Source of the DNA: Oscillospiraceae bacterium
GTDB lineage: Bacteria > Bacillota > Clostridia > Oscillospirales > Oscillospiraceae
Assembly: GCA_017429835.1 (NCBI GenBank)
Contig: JAFROD010000010.1
Span: 1-63,767 of the forward strand
DNA: 63,767 nt
Direction of reading: 5' to 3'
The position numbers were made by a program, and so were the translations under genes. This document shows, piece after piece, positions 24,714 through 31,601 of this stretch. Numbering within the stretch: position 1 is the stretch's first letter; the number at the start of each line of letters is the position of its first letter. A model generated the notes under the pieces. That model had not been told where the DNA came from. It saw only the letters and a list, made by a program, of their open reading frames with translations, and did not search any database.

Positions 24714-25586
24714 ATGGCAAAAAGAAGATTCGGCGACCGGAAGGACGCCGCGCTGATCCGCGACATGGACGCCATCCACGTGTTCATGGCGCATCTCTAC
24801 CGTGACCGGACGGACAATGAGGCGTATATTTCCGAGACGATCGACCTTGCGCCGATGCAGAAGTGGATCGCGGCGCACAAGGACGAGGAATTCAAGTATA
24901 CGTTCTTCCATGTCATCGTCGCAACGGTGCTGAAGCTGCTGGTCGAGCGCCCGAAGCTGAACCGCTTTATCTCCGACCGGAAATACTACCAGCGCAACGA
25001 GAACGTCGTCTCCTTCATCGTCAAGCGGCAGTTCACCGAAGAGGCCTCGGAGGGCATGGCGGTCATCAAGGGCACGGAGGACGACACGATCTTCACCGTC
25101 CACGAGAAGATCAAGCAGCAGGTCATTCCCTGCAAGAACGGCGAAAACAGCGGCACGGAGGACGGCATGGACTTCATCACGAAGATGCCGAACTTCCTGC
25201 GCAAAATGGTGCTGTCCATGATCCGCTGGCTGTCGGTCAAGGGCAAGCTGCCGCGGTCTGTCACGGAGGGGGACTCCAACCATTCCTCCGTCTTCGTCAC
25301 GAATCTCGGCTCGATCGGTCTGAAATGTGGCTATCATCATCTGTCCGACTACGGTACCTGCTCGATTTTCGTCGTGATCGGCGAGAAGAAGCAGACTCCC
25401 ACCTTCCATGACGACGGTACGTTCACCCTGCGTGACACGCTGGACATCGGTCTGACCATCGACGAGCGCATCGCGGACGGTTTTTATTATGCCAAGACCG
25501 TGAAGCTGATGAAGTACATTCTGGAGCATCCGGAAACGCTGGAAGTTCCGTTCAAGACCCAGACCGAAATGGAGGTTCCGGTATAA
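24714..25586 (+). CDS. 2-oxo-acid dehydrogenase E2-like acyltransferase domain protein
   Basis: A 290-residue protein with the CAT-like fold of E2 catalytic domains or chloramphenicol acetyltransferase (TFFHVIVATVLKLLVERPKLNRFI; SVFVTNLGSIGLKCGYHHLSDYGTCSIFVVIGE). No lipoyl or E3-binding domain is present. In the catalytic motif HxxxDG the histidine is replaced: DERIADGFYYA has Glu251, so classical thiol-acyl transfer is doubtful. ATG 24714 is preceded by GAGAGAGGATAAGG; an upstream in-frame ATG lacks a ribosome site. Single gene with TATACT at 24662-24667 and no convincing -35. Confidence 0.8.
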   Translation: MAKRRFGDRKDAALIRDMDAIHVFMAHLYRDRTDNEAYISETIDLAPMQKWIAAHKDEEFKYTFFHVIVATVLKLLVERPKLNRFISDRKYYQRNENVVSFIVKRQFTEEASEGMAVIKGTEDDTIFTVHEKIKQQVIPCKNGENSGTEDGMDFITKMPNFLRKMVLSMIRWLSVKGKLPRSVTEGDSNHSSVFVTNLGSIGLKCGYHHLSDYGTCSIFVVIGEKKQTPTFHDDGTFTLRDTLDIGLTIDERIADGFYYAKTVKLMKYILEHPETLEVPFKTQTEMEVPV

Positions 25587-25597
25587 TCCCCTCATAA

Positions 25598-25635
25598 GCA
25601 ACCGCCTTCGAGCAATGCTGCTCGAAGGCGGTTGC
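25598..25635. terminator. Hairpin after the E2-like gene
   Basis: A 17-bp perfect stem (25598-25614 with 25619-25635, loop ATGC) with only TGCTGCGTTT after it, so a weak plus-strand terminator. The hairpin also forms the place where RHS core fragment D breaks off. Confidence 0.6.
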
Positions 25636-25750
25636 TGCGTTTACTCTTGCATAGCCATTCGCATTGATAAAGCGGTGGATGACGGGGTCGTAGTAGCGGC
25701 TCTGGAGGTAATACCATCCCGTTTCTGGTGTATGTTAGTAGCTGCGAAGC
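25636..25750 (-). repeat. RHS core fragment D (no toxin attached)
   Basis: Minus-strand translation gives ETGWYYLQSRYYDPVIHRF then INANGYARVNAAT and stops being RHS-like at the hairpin at 25635. The frame opens after an in-frame TAA (25735-25737) and runs to 25552 without a start codon. It is the fourth copy of the core motif and the 3' end of the array; its C-terminal domain has been lost. Confidence 0.85.
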
Positions 25751-25801
25751 CATAAATTGAGCAATTCTCAGCGGCAACAACGAGCCACTTTCTTGCCTTT
25801 C

Positions 25802-25854
25802 GGAGGCAGGTTGTCCCGCCTCCTTGTATAGTTGTGTCAATCGCAGAGCCGTCC
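25802..25854 (-). repeat. Cassette boundary hairpin and REP-like element (D)
   Basis: GGAGGCAGG-TTGT-CCCGCCTCC (25802-25822, one mismatch) is followed by GTCAATCGCAGAGCCGTCC (25836-25854). The same pair in the same order stands before core B. They separate the immunity gene of cassette C from core fragment D. Confidence 0.7.
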
Positions 25855-25871
25855 TCAGATTGCTCCCGCTC

Positions 25872-26543
25872 TCATTTCCATGAAGGAGTGCTCGGGCTTT
25901 TGTCGATCCATTTTAGAATATCACTTTTTGTAATGGAAAAATAGTCGCAGCTCAAAAGATAACTGTCAGGCAGCTCTTCTACTCGGGGAAGAACGAAAAA
26001 CTGAAGCAGTGCATCGCCGTCCATATTGTCAACTAAATGTCTCTTGTCAGGCTCAAAGCATAATGTTGCAGCACCTTGGTAGGAATCCTTGAGCGGGTAT
26101 CGACTGACAGCAAGAATAACTGTATGGTCAGGCAACTGCAACGTAAAACACAGATACTCCGGTTTTTTTCCATCTGTGTCAATACTGCGAAGATTTAATG
26201 CATGAAAACAATAATCGTAGTCGGTATCTATACATTTATAGTATCGACCCAAAAAAGAATCAATTCCGATATAGTATACTATTCGCCGTTCATGTTCGCA
26301 GATCACTTCTGCCTTACGCAGTATCAGGTTATCATCCAGCGACTCCTCGGATACGGTTCTTATATACTTCGAAACAGCACCACCCGGATGATCAGCGAAC
26401 GCATTATATACAAAATCTGAAAAAGATATGGGAGTATAATTCTTATCATTGCGCAAATTCTGATACTTTACAAAGAGGAAAACTGCAGCTACCAGCAGCA
26501 ACGCGGAACATGTAATCCCAACCCATAGTAAAAACTTCTTCAT
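25872..26543 (-). CDS. Membrane-anchored protein, candidate immunity protein of cassette C
   Basis: A 223-residue protein: MKK, one membrane helix (about 4-25), then an extracytoplasmic domain of about 195 residues I do not recognise. CGGAGG precedes the ATG. It begins 21 bases after the cassette C toxin frame ends, the place of immunity genes in RHS/CDI modules. AT-rich compared with flanking chromosomal genes. The general build (MKK, one helix, exported domain) is like the candidate at 29867-30532. Immunity is inferred from position only. Confidence 0.6.
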   Translation of the reverse strand: MKKFLLWVGITCSALLLVAAVFLFVKYQNLRNDKNYTPISFSDFVYNAFADHPGGAVSKYIRTVSEESLDDNLILRKAEVICEHERRIVYYIGIDSFLGRYYKCIDTDYDYCFHALNLRSIDTDGKKPEYLCFTLQLPDHTVILAVSRYPLKDSYQGAATLCFEPDKRHLVDNMDGDALLQFFVLPRVEELPDSYLLSCDYFSITKSDILKWIDKSPSTPSWK

Positions 26544-26564
26544 TTTACGCCTCCGATTAAGAAC

Positions 26565-27128
26565 CTAGACAAGCATATAAGAGATTCTAGTAAACACATT
26601 GCCTCCGATTGAGAACATCAAATACGGGGCGCCACTACTGGAAAAAGCAGCGCTGTTTCCGGTGCCTATGGAGGGGTAGCCTATAAATCCTGTAAATGCT
26701 CGTGCTGCATTTCTATAAGCAGCTATGTTGGTTATACTAACTGATGCTGAAAAAGACAAATAATCATCAATATCTTGGCTGACAGAGAACCCCGCTTCAA
26801 AAACGCCGAAATATATGATAGAAGTTGTTTGATCCTGATTTCGGATCGTTCCATAATTTTGGGCGGATGGACAGAAAACGCTATTCACCGAATAATCTCT
26901 GCAGCCAAGTTCTTTGTCGGTTATAGAAAAATACAAGGACGTACCATTACGGCTGAAGGATACCGTCGCATGTTCCCAAGGCCCTGCTGAAGCAGAAACA
27001 GTTATAGTGACAGTGATCTTAAAGTTTCCATAATTATAAGAAAAGCTTTCTTCGCCAATTATTACTTCAACAGCTTCGCCATCATCATCTTTGTAAAATT
27101 CGGGGTTGTTTAAGCAGTATGCAAACAT
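26565..27128 (-). CDS. RHS C-terminal domain of cassette C (candidate toxin)
   Basis: From the ATG in NMFAYCLNNPEFYKDDDG the frame codes 187 residues; the open frame extends up to 27248 through the RHS core. The RHS signature FAYCxNNP-(x)n-DDDG marks the switch point; after it comes a beta-rich, Ser/Thr/Phe-rich domain (VTITVSASAGPWEHATVSF; ISYMLV at the end) without known motifs. There is no ribosome site before this ATG, so the piece is probably silent unless joined to a complete RHS gene. Low GC. Toxin activity is inference from the cassette plan. Confidence 0.6.
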   Translation of the reverse strand: MFAYCLNNPEFYKDDDGEAVEVIIGEESFSYNYGNFKITVTITVSASAGPWEHATVSFSRNGTSLYFSITDKELGCRDYSVNSVFCPSAQNYGTIRNQDQTTSIIYFGVFEAGFSVSQDIDDYLSFSASVSITNIAAYRNAARAFTGFIGYPSIGTGNSAAFSSSGAPYLMFSIGGNVFTRISYMLV

Positions 27129-27265
27129 ATTACACGAGAGAGCATCGGTAGCATCAGTACTAGCGTAGCTGTCAGCATTGATGAAACGGTGTATGACCGG
27201 GTCGTAATAGCGGCTCTGGAGGTAATACCATCCCGTTTCTGGTTTATGTTAGTACCTGCAACGGC
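27115..27265 (-). repeat. RHS core fragment C
   Basis: In-frame with the cassette C domain: TAA (27249-27251), then HKPETGWYYLQSRYYDPV, IHRFINADSYASTDATDAL and NMFAYC. The bases from about 27180 to 27260 match cores A, B and D closely. Confidence 0.88.
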
Positions 27266-27380
27266 AAAAAGGTGCGATTCTGCGGCTACAGTCGAGTTGC
27301 TTTATGAGCCGTTGAAATGTGCGCGTGCAGCTCAACAACGCGAGCTATTTCACCAACCAACGCTAAACTTTTGGTGCTCA

Positions 27381-27452
27381 TTAGGAGGAAGGGAAACCTG
27401 CCTCCTAATGTGACTTTGCGACTTGCCTCACGGAACCGTCACCTGTGTCATC
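27381..27452 (-). repeat. Cassette boundary hairpin and REP-like element (B/C)
   Basis: TTAGGAGGAAGG faces CCTGCCTCCTAA (27381-27408, one mismatch); then GCCTCACGGAACCGTCACC (27425-27443) and TGTGTCATC. The second part, read on the minus strand as GGTGACGGTTCCGTG, resembles the GGGGACGGTTC family of clostridial REP elements. It lies between the stop of the cassette B lipoprotein and core C. Confidence 0.7.
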
Positions 27453-27455
27453 GTA

Positions 27456-28001
27456 TTAATCCACACTAACCACGGCATACCAGCCATCCGCAATTTTTTC
27501 CATTTCTTTTACTGTGAAACCCACGCTTGGTGCGTTTCCTGATGTTGTATAAAAAATGGACGATTCTGCTCCTAAGTCAAATTTCATGAAAAACTCCACT
27601 TGTGAATGCGTTTGATTGCAGTAGATTCCCTCGACCTTGGCATCAGCAAAAAGCGGCGCGGCTGCATGATACAAGGCGTCATATAATTCTTCCTCGATCG
27701 GGCTCAAAGAGGAAAACCACAAATTCTCTTTCTGTATTACATAAAGCCTTTCATTATCCGGGTTTTCCAAATCAATTTGAATAAACGAATCCGATTGGGC
27801 GTCGATGAGTATGTCTGCTGTATCTTCAAACGCACTTTGATTATCTGCAAATACAGAGGCCATTTCCTCGCAAGGTGGGATATTGATGCAACCGCTCAGT
27901 CCAAACATAACGCTGCAAATCAAGATGAAGCAAATCAATCCTCTAAGTAATCGTTTTTGATTCCCAATGCCTGGGCAACGGCCTTTTTGAAAAAATACCA
28001 T
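27456..28001 (-). CDS. Lipoprotein, candidate immunity protein of cassette B
   Basis: A 181-residue protein: basic N terminus (KGRCPGIGNQKRLLRG), hydrophobic stretch, lipobox LSGC, then a 145-residue exported domain ending AVVSVD. I do not recognise the domain. The ATG at 28001 has GAAGGGAAAGGATC ahead and lies inside the end of the toxin frame, a 67-base overlap; a TTG start after AGAGGA near 27925 would give a shorter signal peptide. Position directly behind a C-terminal toxin domain suggests immunity against a toxin that meets the cell from outside. Confidence 0.6.
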   Translation of the reverse strand: MVFFQKGRCPGIGNQKRLLRGLICFILICSVMFGLSGCINIPPCEEMASVFADNQSAFEDTADILIDAQSDSFIQIDLENPDNERLYVIQKENLWFSSLSPIEEELYDALYHAAAPLFADAKVEGIYCNQTHSQVEFFMKFDLGAESSIFYTTSGNAPSVGFTVKEMEKIADGWYAVVSVD

Positions 28002-28528
28002 GATCCTTTCCCTTCTTCTTTGTTATTAAAATCTACATGCTTGGCAGAATTTGAGAATAATGCGTATGTGTTATGTATCCGCCACTCTGTAATTAGAGAT
28101 TCCTGTGTTCGGTTCCAATTTGGCGCATATTGTTCGCCATATTCTAAAAGCGTATCGGCAATGGCACTCATTTGCGGGATGAATACGCACCTATAGGAAT
28201 CTCGAACCTGAATATCGGCATCCTGTTGTGCCGTAAAATCTCCCACAATATAATCATAATACTCTCTGAAACCTTCGGGTCTGGTATTTACATCCTCAAT
28301 ATAGCGTTTCGTATCCTCTATATCTAAGAAATTGTAAATATAGATTCGCCCACTGCCTTCAACGTGAAAAATACCGGACGCTATGCCGATAGGCATCCTT
28401 CCATCAAAAGAGTATTCGTAAATATAACAGTCAGCTCGTCCATCTCCGTCAATATCAATTATTTCAACTGGAGCAAGTCCGTCATTATCAAGAAAACAAA
28501 CGGGATTGTTTTTACAGTATGCAAACAT
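27935..28528 (-). CDS. RHS C-terminal domain of cassette B (candidate toxin)
   Basis: 197 residues from NMFAYCKNNPVCFLDNDG; the frame continues upstream through the core to 28645. The C-terminal part contains ITEWRIHNTYALFSNSAKHVDFNN and WYFFKKAVAQALGI, a conserved-looking helical motif (EWRxHN...HVDFNN) I have seen at the ends of firmicute RHS proteins but cannot assign an activity to. No ribosome site precedes the first ATG. The end overlaps the start of the lipoprotein gene. Confidence 0.62.
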   Translation of the reverse strand: MFAYCKNNPVCFLDNDGLAPVEIIDIDGDGRADCYIYEYSFDGRMPIGIASGIFHVEGSGRIYIYNFLDIEDTKRYIEDVNTRPEGFREYYDYIVGDFTAQQDADIQVRDSYRCVFIPQMSAIADTLLEYGEQYAPNWNRTQESLITEWRIHNTYALFSNSAKHVDFNNKEEGKGSWYFFKKAVAQALGIKNDYLED

Positions 28529-28660
28529 ATTGTACCCAAGAACCCCTTGACCGGTGCTGGCGTAGCAATCTGCATTGATGAACCTATGGATTACCGGGTC
28601 GTAGTAGCGGCTCTGGAGGTAATACCATCCCGTTTCTGCCTTATGTTAGTAGCTGCAATG
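28510..28660 (-). repeat. RHS core fragment B
   Basis: TAA (28646-28648), then HKAETGWYYLQSRYYDPV, IHRFINADCYASTGQGVLGY and NMFAYC in the cassette B frame. Same upstream bases (GCAGCTACTAACATAAGGCAG) as core A, split by one or two changes. Confidence 0.88.
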
Positions 28661-28987
28661 CCAAAAGCAGAACAATTCTCAGCGGCGCCAAAGAGCGATT
28701 TTCTGTATTACGGAGGCAGGTTGTCCTGCCTCCGTAACAAACCATTAATCTGACACACGGACTATCTAAGTTAGAAAAAAAGATTTAGTCAATCACAGAG
28801 CCGTCCCCTGATCGTTCTGGAATACGCCCGGCTCTTCATTCATTGCCGTTGCTGTTGAGGTTATTTCAACGCTTGCTATCGGCTGTATAGGAGTCGGGGC
28901 GTCCTGCCTCCTAATGAAAGCTATCGTTCTGCCTCGGAAACCGTCCCCCGCCGTGTCATCATTTTGCATTAACTGGTCCTTGGTATG
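28661..28987 (-). other. Spacer between cassettes A and B with a doubled boundary unit
   Basis: No gene. It holds two boundary units instead of one: hairpin TTACGGAGGCAGG/CCTGCCTCCGTAA (28708-28737, 13-bp perfect) with GTCAATCACAGAGCCGTCC (28788-28806), and a degenerate hairpin (28888-28912, TAGGAG...CCTCCTA) with GCCTCGGAAACCGTCCCCC (28931-28949). A doubled boundary is what a cassette deletion would leave. Confidence 0.65.
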
Positions 28988-29194
28988 TCACTCACTTGAT
29001 TTGTTCAGTTTTAGCACAATAACATAAAGTACCAACGCGGCAAAAGCGGCAGCCAAACCTATCACAGATATTATACTTATTTTCTCAATTGTTCTCCAAA
29101 GGAGCATTCCAAAACTAATAAAAGTTAGAAGTGCAGCTAATACTAGTAGTTTGACTTTTATTCGATTATTATTGTCGTTTTTGTTTACTGACAT
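28988..29194 (-). CDS. Small two-helix membrane protein, candidate immunity protein of cassette A
   Basis: 68 residues: a short basic/Asn-rich N terminus (MSVNKNDNNNRIKVK) and two membrane helices (about 15-34 and 41-61). The ATG lies inside the last codons of the toxin frame (ten-base overlap) with GGGGGTGG ahead, so the two are coupled. A membrane immunity protein fits a toxin that acts on membranes; the partner domain is hydrophobic. Inference from position. Confidence 0.6.
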   Translation of the reverse strand: MSVNKNDNNNRIKVKLLVLAALLTFISFGMLLWRTIEKISIISVIGLAAAFAALVLYVIVLKLNKSSE

Positions 29195-29577
29195 ATGTCA
29201 TCCACCCCCAAAATAATTACTGAAATGCCGGCACCGATCCCAAGAGCACCGGCAACTTTTGTTAGCATTGTTGGCTCTGGAACACACATAGACAATATAC
29301 TTAAAGCTACAGTAGCTGCTCCGCCCGCCACTTCGAGTATTCCTCTCCAATGATCTCTGACAGACACCCATTCTCCCACATCGTTTGCTGCGTTTTTTGT
29401 CCAGTTCCACGCATCATTAGCAGCGGTTTTTGTCCAGTTCCACGCTTCAGTGTAGGCAGTACTAATTGTATTATTTACATCATCAATCGCCTCCGTTAGC
29501 CAGTCCCAAAAATCAGCGAAAGAATGCCCCGTTGGATCATTTTTATTTATGGGATTGTTCCCGCAATATGCAAACAT
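29185..29577 (-). CDS. RHS C-terminal domain of cassette A (candidate membrane-active toxin)
   Basis: 130 residues from NMFAYCGNNPINKNDPTG; the frame runs upstream to 29697 through the core. After the switch motif comes an amphipathic stretch with an 11-residue repeat (EAWNWTKTAAND then DAWNWTKNAAND, about 44-66) and two Gly/Ala-rich hydrophobic helices (about 84-97 and 106-125). This looks like a short pore-forming or membrane-inserting tip. No ribosome site precedes the ATG. Confidence 0.6.
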   Translation of the reverse strand: MFAYCGNNPINKNDPTGHSFADFWDWLTEAIDDVNNTISTAYTEAWNWTKTAANDAWNWTKNAANDVGEWVSVRDHWRGILEVAGGAATVALSILSMCVPEPTMLTKVAGALGIGAGISVIILGVDDICQ

Positions 29578-29710
29578 GTTGCAGGAAATAGCATCAGTAG
29601 CATTGGTGCTGGCGTAACTGTCGGCGTTGATGAACCTATGGATGACTGGGTCGTAATAGCGGCTCCGGAGGTAATACCATCCCGTTTCTGCCTTATGTTA
29701 GTACCTGCAA
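29560..29710 (-). repeat. RHS core fragment A
   Basis: TAA (29698-29700), then HKAETGWYYLRSRYYDPV, IHRFINADSYASTNATDAI and NMFAYCGNNP. Upstream the bases GCAGGTACTAACATAAGGC repeat those of cores B and C. Confidence 0.88.
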
Positions 29711-29808
29711 TGCCAAAAATGGAGCAATTTGGCGACAATAATGTGCCGCTCGAGAGGTGTTTGCGAGGGCACGCTTGTCCAAAAGCGCAATGATTTTGAA
29801 TTATTGCA

Positions 29809-29830
29809 GGAGGCAGGTCGCCCTGCCTCC
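29809..29830 (-). repeat. Cassette boundary hairpin (E/A)
   Basis: GGAGGCAGG-TCGC-CCTGCCTCC, a perfect 9-bp stem between the orphan immunity gene and core A. No REP-like element accompanies it here. Confidence 0.7.
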
Positions 29831-29866
29831 AGTTTTAAGTCATTGAACTAACACAAAAACAGAATT

Positions 29867-30532
29867 CTACGCAATTGACTGATTCTGTTTGTCTATCGGC
29901 AGTATAATATATCCACCCCATTGCTCCCGCGCAAGTGACCATTCTTCGTCAGTGAAAAAATGATACGTCGTCTCATCTCCACCGTTCATAAATGGCGTTT
30001 CAACGATCAACACACCATCGGCCAAAATATACTCTCTTGTATATCCTCCTGTAAAGTTGCCAAGCTCTATGCCGATTTCCGCCAAACCATACTCATTTGA
30101 TGTATAGAAATCTAAACCCGCTGCGTTAACCTGATCGATCTCTTTTTGAATATCTGCAATCGTTCGGAACTCGGTGCAGTATAGCACACGGTCTACAATG
30201 TTATTGGCATCGGTAAAAACAAAGCACCGATATGTTCCGTACCCAATAGCATAATAGAATTCATTAGGAGCAGTTTGCCGTCTGCACTCCAGTTTTAACC
30301 CCGCGTCGTGGGCAAGCTCTGCTGCATCCACATCTTCAAAATCATCTCGAACGTTAAATATCGCTTCCGCAAGCAGCATCTCTTTAATAGAGCAGGTACA
30401 CGTCTGGATTTCAGACAGGGTTCGTTCATTGTCCACCGGTACAGAAGTATTATTACAGAAGTACAGAAACAGACTTATGAGTAAAAGCAGCAAAACGATA
30501 CATATCGCACCAAAGAACAGCCATTTTTTCAT
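29867..30532 (-). CDS. Membrane-anchored protein, orphan candidate immunity protein (cassette E)
   Basis: 221 residues from the ATG at 30532, which has GGGAGG ahead; the longer frame adds 63 residues without a signal. MKKWLFFGAI begins a single strong membrane helix (about 3-25), followed by an exported domain of about 190 residues. The layout is like the cassette C candidate at 25872-26543. Unlike the others, no RHS core or toxin frame precedes it: 30533-30761 holds only broken frames, so its toxin has probably been deleted. Confidence 0.55.
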   Translation of the reverse strand: MKKWLFFGAICIVLLLLLISLFLYFCNNTSVPVDNERTLSEIQTCTCSIKEMLLAEAIFNVRDDFEDVDAAELAHDAGLKLECRRQTAPNEFYYAIGYGTYRCFVFTDANNIVDRVLYCTEFRTIADIQKEIDQVNAAGLDFYTSNEYGLAEIGIELGNFTGGYTREYILADGVLIVETPFMNGGDETTYHFFTDEEWSLAREQWGGYIILPIDKQNQSIA

Positions 30533-30761
30533 TTTTACCTCCCGGATAATAAATGTAGCATAACCAATCACGTACACGTAAACCATTTGTAAATGGCTGA
30601 ATGCTTGAAAAGTAATGAGCGATAATGGGTTTTGCGTCCAATCGTATACCTCCTGCATGGCAAGGAACAAGAAACTATCGCGTTGCTTCCACGATCGCAC
30701 TCGACAGTATTGCAGCAACAAGCGGGGACATCATCTTTTCTGCCAATACAGCTCCGTTTGC
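30533..30761 (-). other. Degenerate region between mscS and the cassette array
   Basis: No intact gene. Directly after the mscS stop the same frame reads ANGAVLAEKMMSPLVAAIL and on to EATR before a stop, and another frame reads FLVPCHAGGIRLDAKPII; both look like gene remnants but I cannot name them. Confidence 0.4.
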
Positions 30762-31583
30762 TTATTTTCCGCCGTGGACGACGACCTGCGGGAAGGGGAT
30801 CTCGATACCGTTGCGGTCGAAGATCAGCTTGAGCTGGCGGTTCAACTCGCGGCGAGCGGCGAAAATCTTTTCTTCGTTGACGGGCGCAATGACCTTGATC
30901 AGAATGCCGCTGTCCTGGAACTCCTCAACGCCGAGATACTTCGGCTCGCCGAGGAAGAGCTCCTGATGCTCCGCGTAGACCTTCGGCAGCTCGGCGGCGA
31001 GCACCTTTTCCAGCTCCTCGAGCTTCTGACCGTAGGTGACGGCGACGGTGCTGACGGCGATGGACTGATCCTGAGAGCGGTTCTGGAAATTGCGGATGTC
31101 GGAGTTGTTGACGATCTTTTTGTTGCCGCCCGCGTCTTCAATGGTCGTCGTGCGCAGCCCCATATCCACGACCTTGCCGCGGAAATCGTCGATCATGATG
31201 TAGTCGCCGATATTGAACTTGCCCTCTGCTGCGATGAAAATACCGGTGATCAGGTCTTCGATCAGACTCTGCGCGGCAAAACCGACGATCAGTGCGGTTA
31301 CGCCGACGGCGGCGAGCGTCGTCGTCAGATCTGCGCCGGCAAAGTCAAACAGGAAGAAGACCGTTGCAATCGCCGCCGCGTAGCCGCAAATGCTCCGAAT
31401 CAGTGTGGCGATCGTTGCCGCGCGTCCCTTTTTCTTCGAGAAAAGCGAGGTAACGAGCGCGATTGCGAAGAACGCAGCCCAGATGATACCGATCTGCATC
31501 AGATGATACTGCTTGAAATAGCCTGCCGCGGCCAGCGCGGCAGCGAGAACGAAACCGACGATATAAATAACCTGTTTTTTCAT
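30762..31583 (-). CDS. Small-conductance mechanosensitive channel (MscS family)
   Basis: A 273-residue membrane channel that opens under turgor. Three N-terminal helices, the pore helix with GVTALIVGFAAQSLIEDLITGIFI (Gly/Ala packing pattern, about 94-117) and the beta domain FNIGDYIMIDDFRGKVVDMGLRTTTIED are diagnostic. The C-terminal mixed domain ends FPQVVVHGGK. It starts 18 bases after the preceding membrane-anchored hypothetical and is co-transcribed with it. GGGGGATTC lies before the ATG. Confidence 0.93.
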   Translation of the reverse strand: MKKQVIYIVGFVLAAALAAAGYFKQYHLMQIGIIWAAFFAIALVTSLFSKKKGRAATIATLIRSICGYAAAIATVFFLFDFAGADLTTTLAAVGVTALIVGFAAQSLIEDLITGIFIAAEGKFNIGDYIMIDDFRGKVVDMGLRTTTIEDAGGNKKIVNNSDIRNFQNRSQDQSIAVSTVAVTYGQKLEELEKVLAAELPKVYAEHQELFLGEPKYLGVEEFQDSGILIKVIAPVNEEKIFAARRELNRQLKLIFDRNGIEIPFPQVVVHGGK

Positions 31584-31601
31584 TTTGAATCCCCCTGTTG
31601 A

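Noticed and set aside
25592..25840. An 82-codon minus-strand frame over core fragment D
   Set aside because: It is in a different frame from the RHS core motif, which is the conserved reading.
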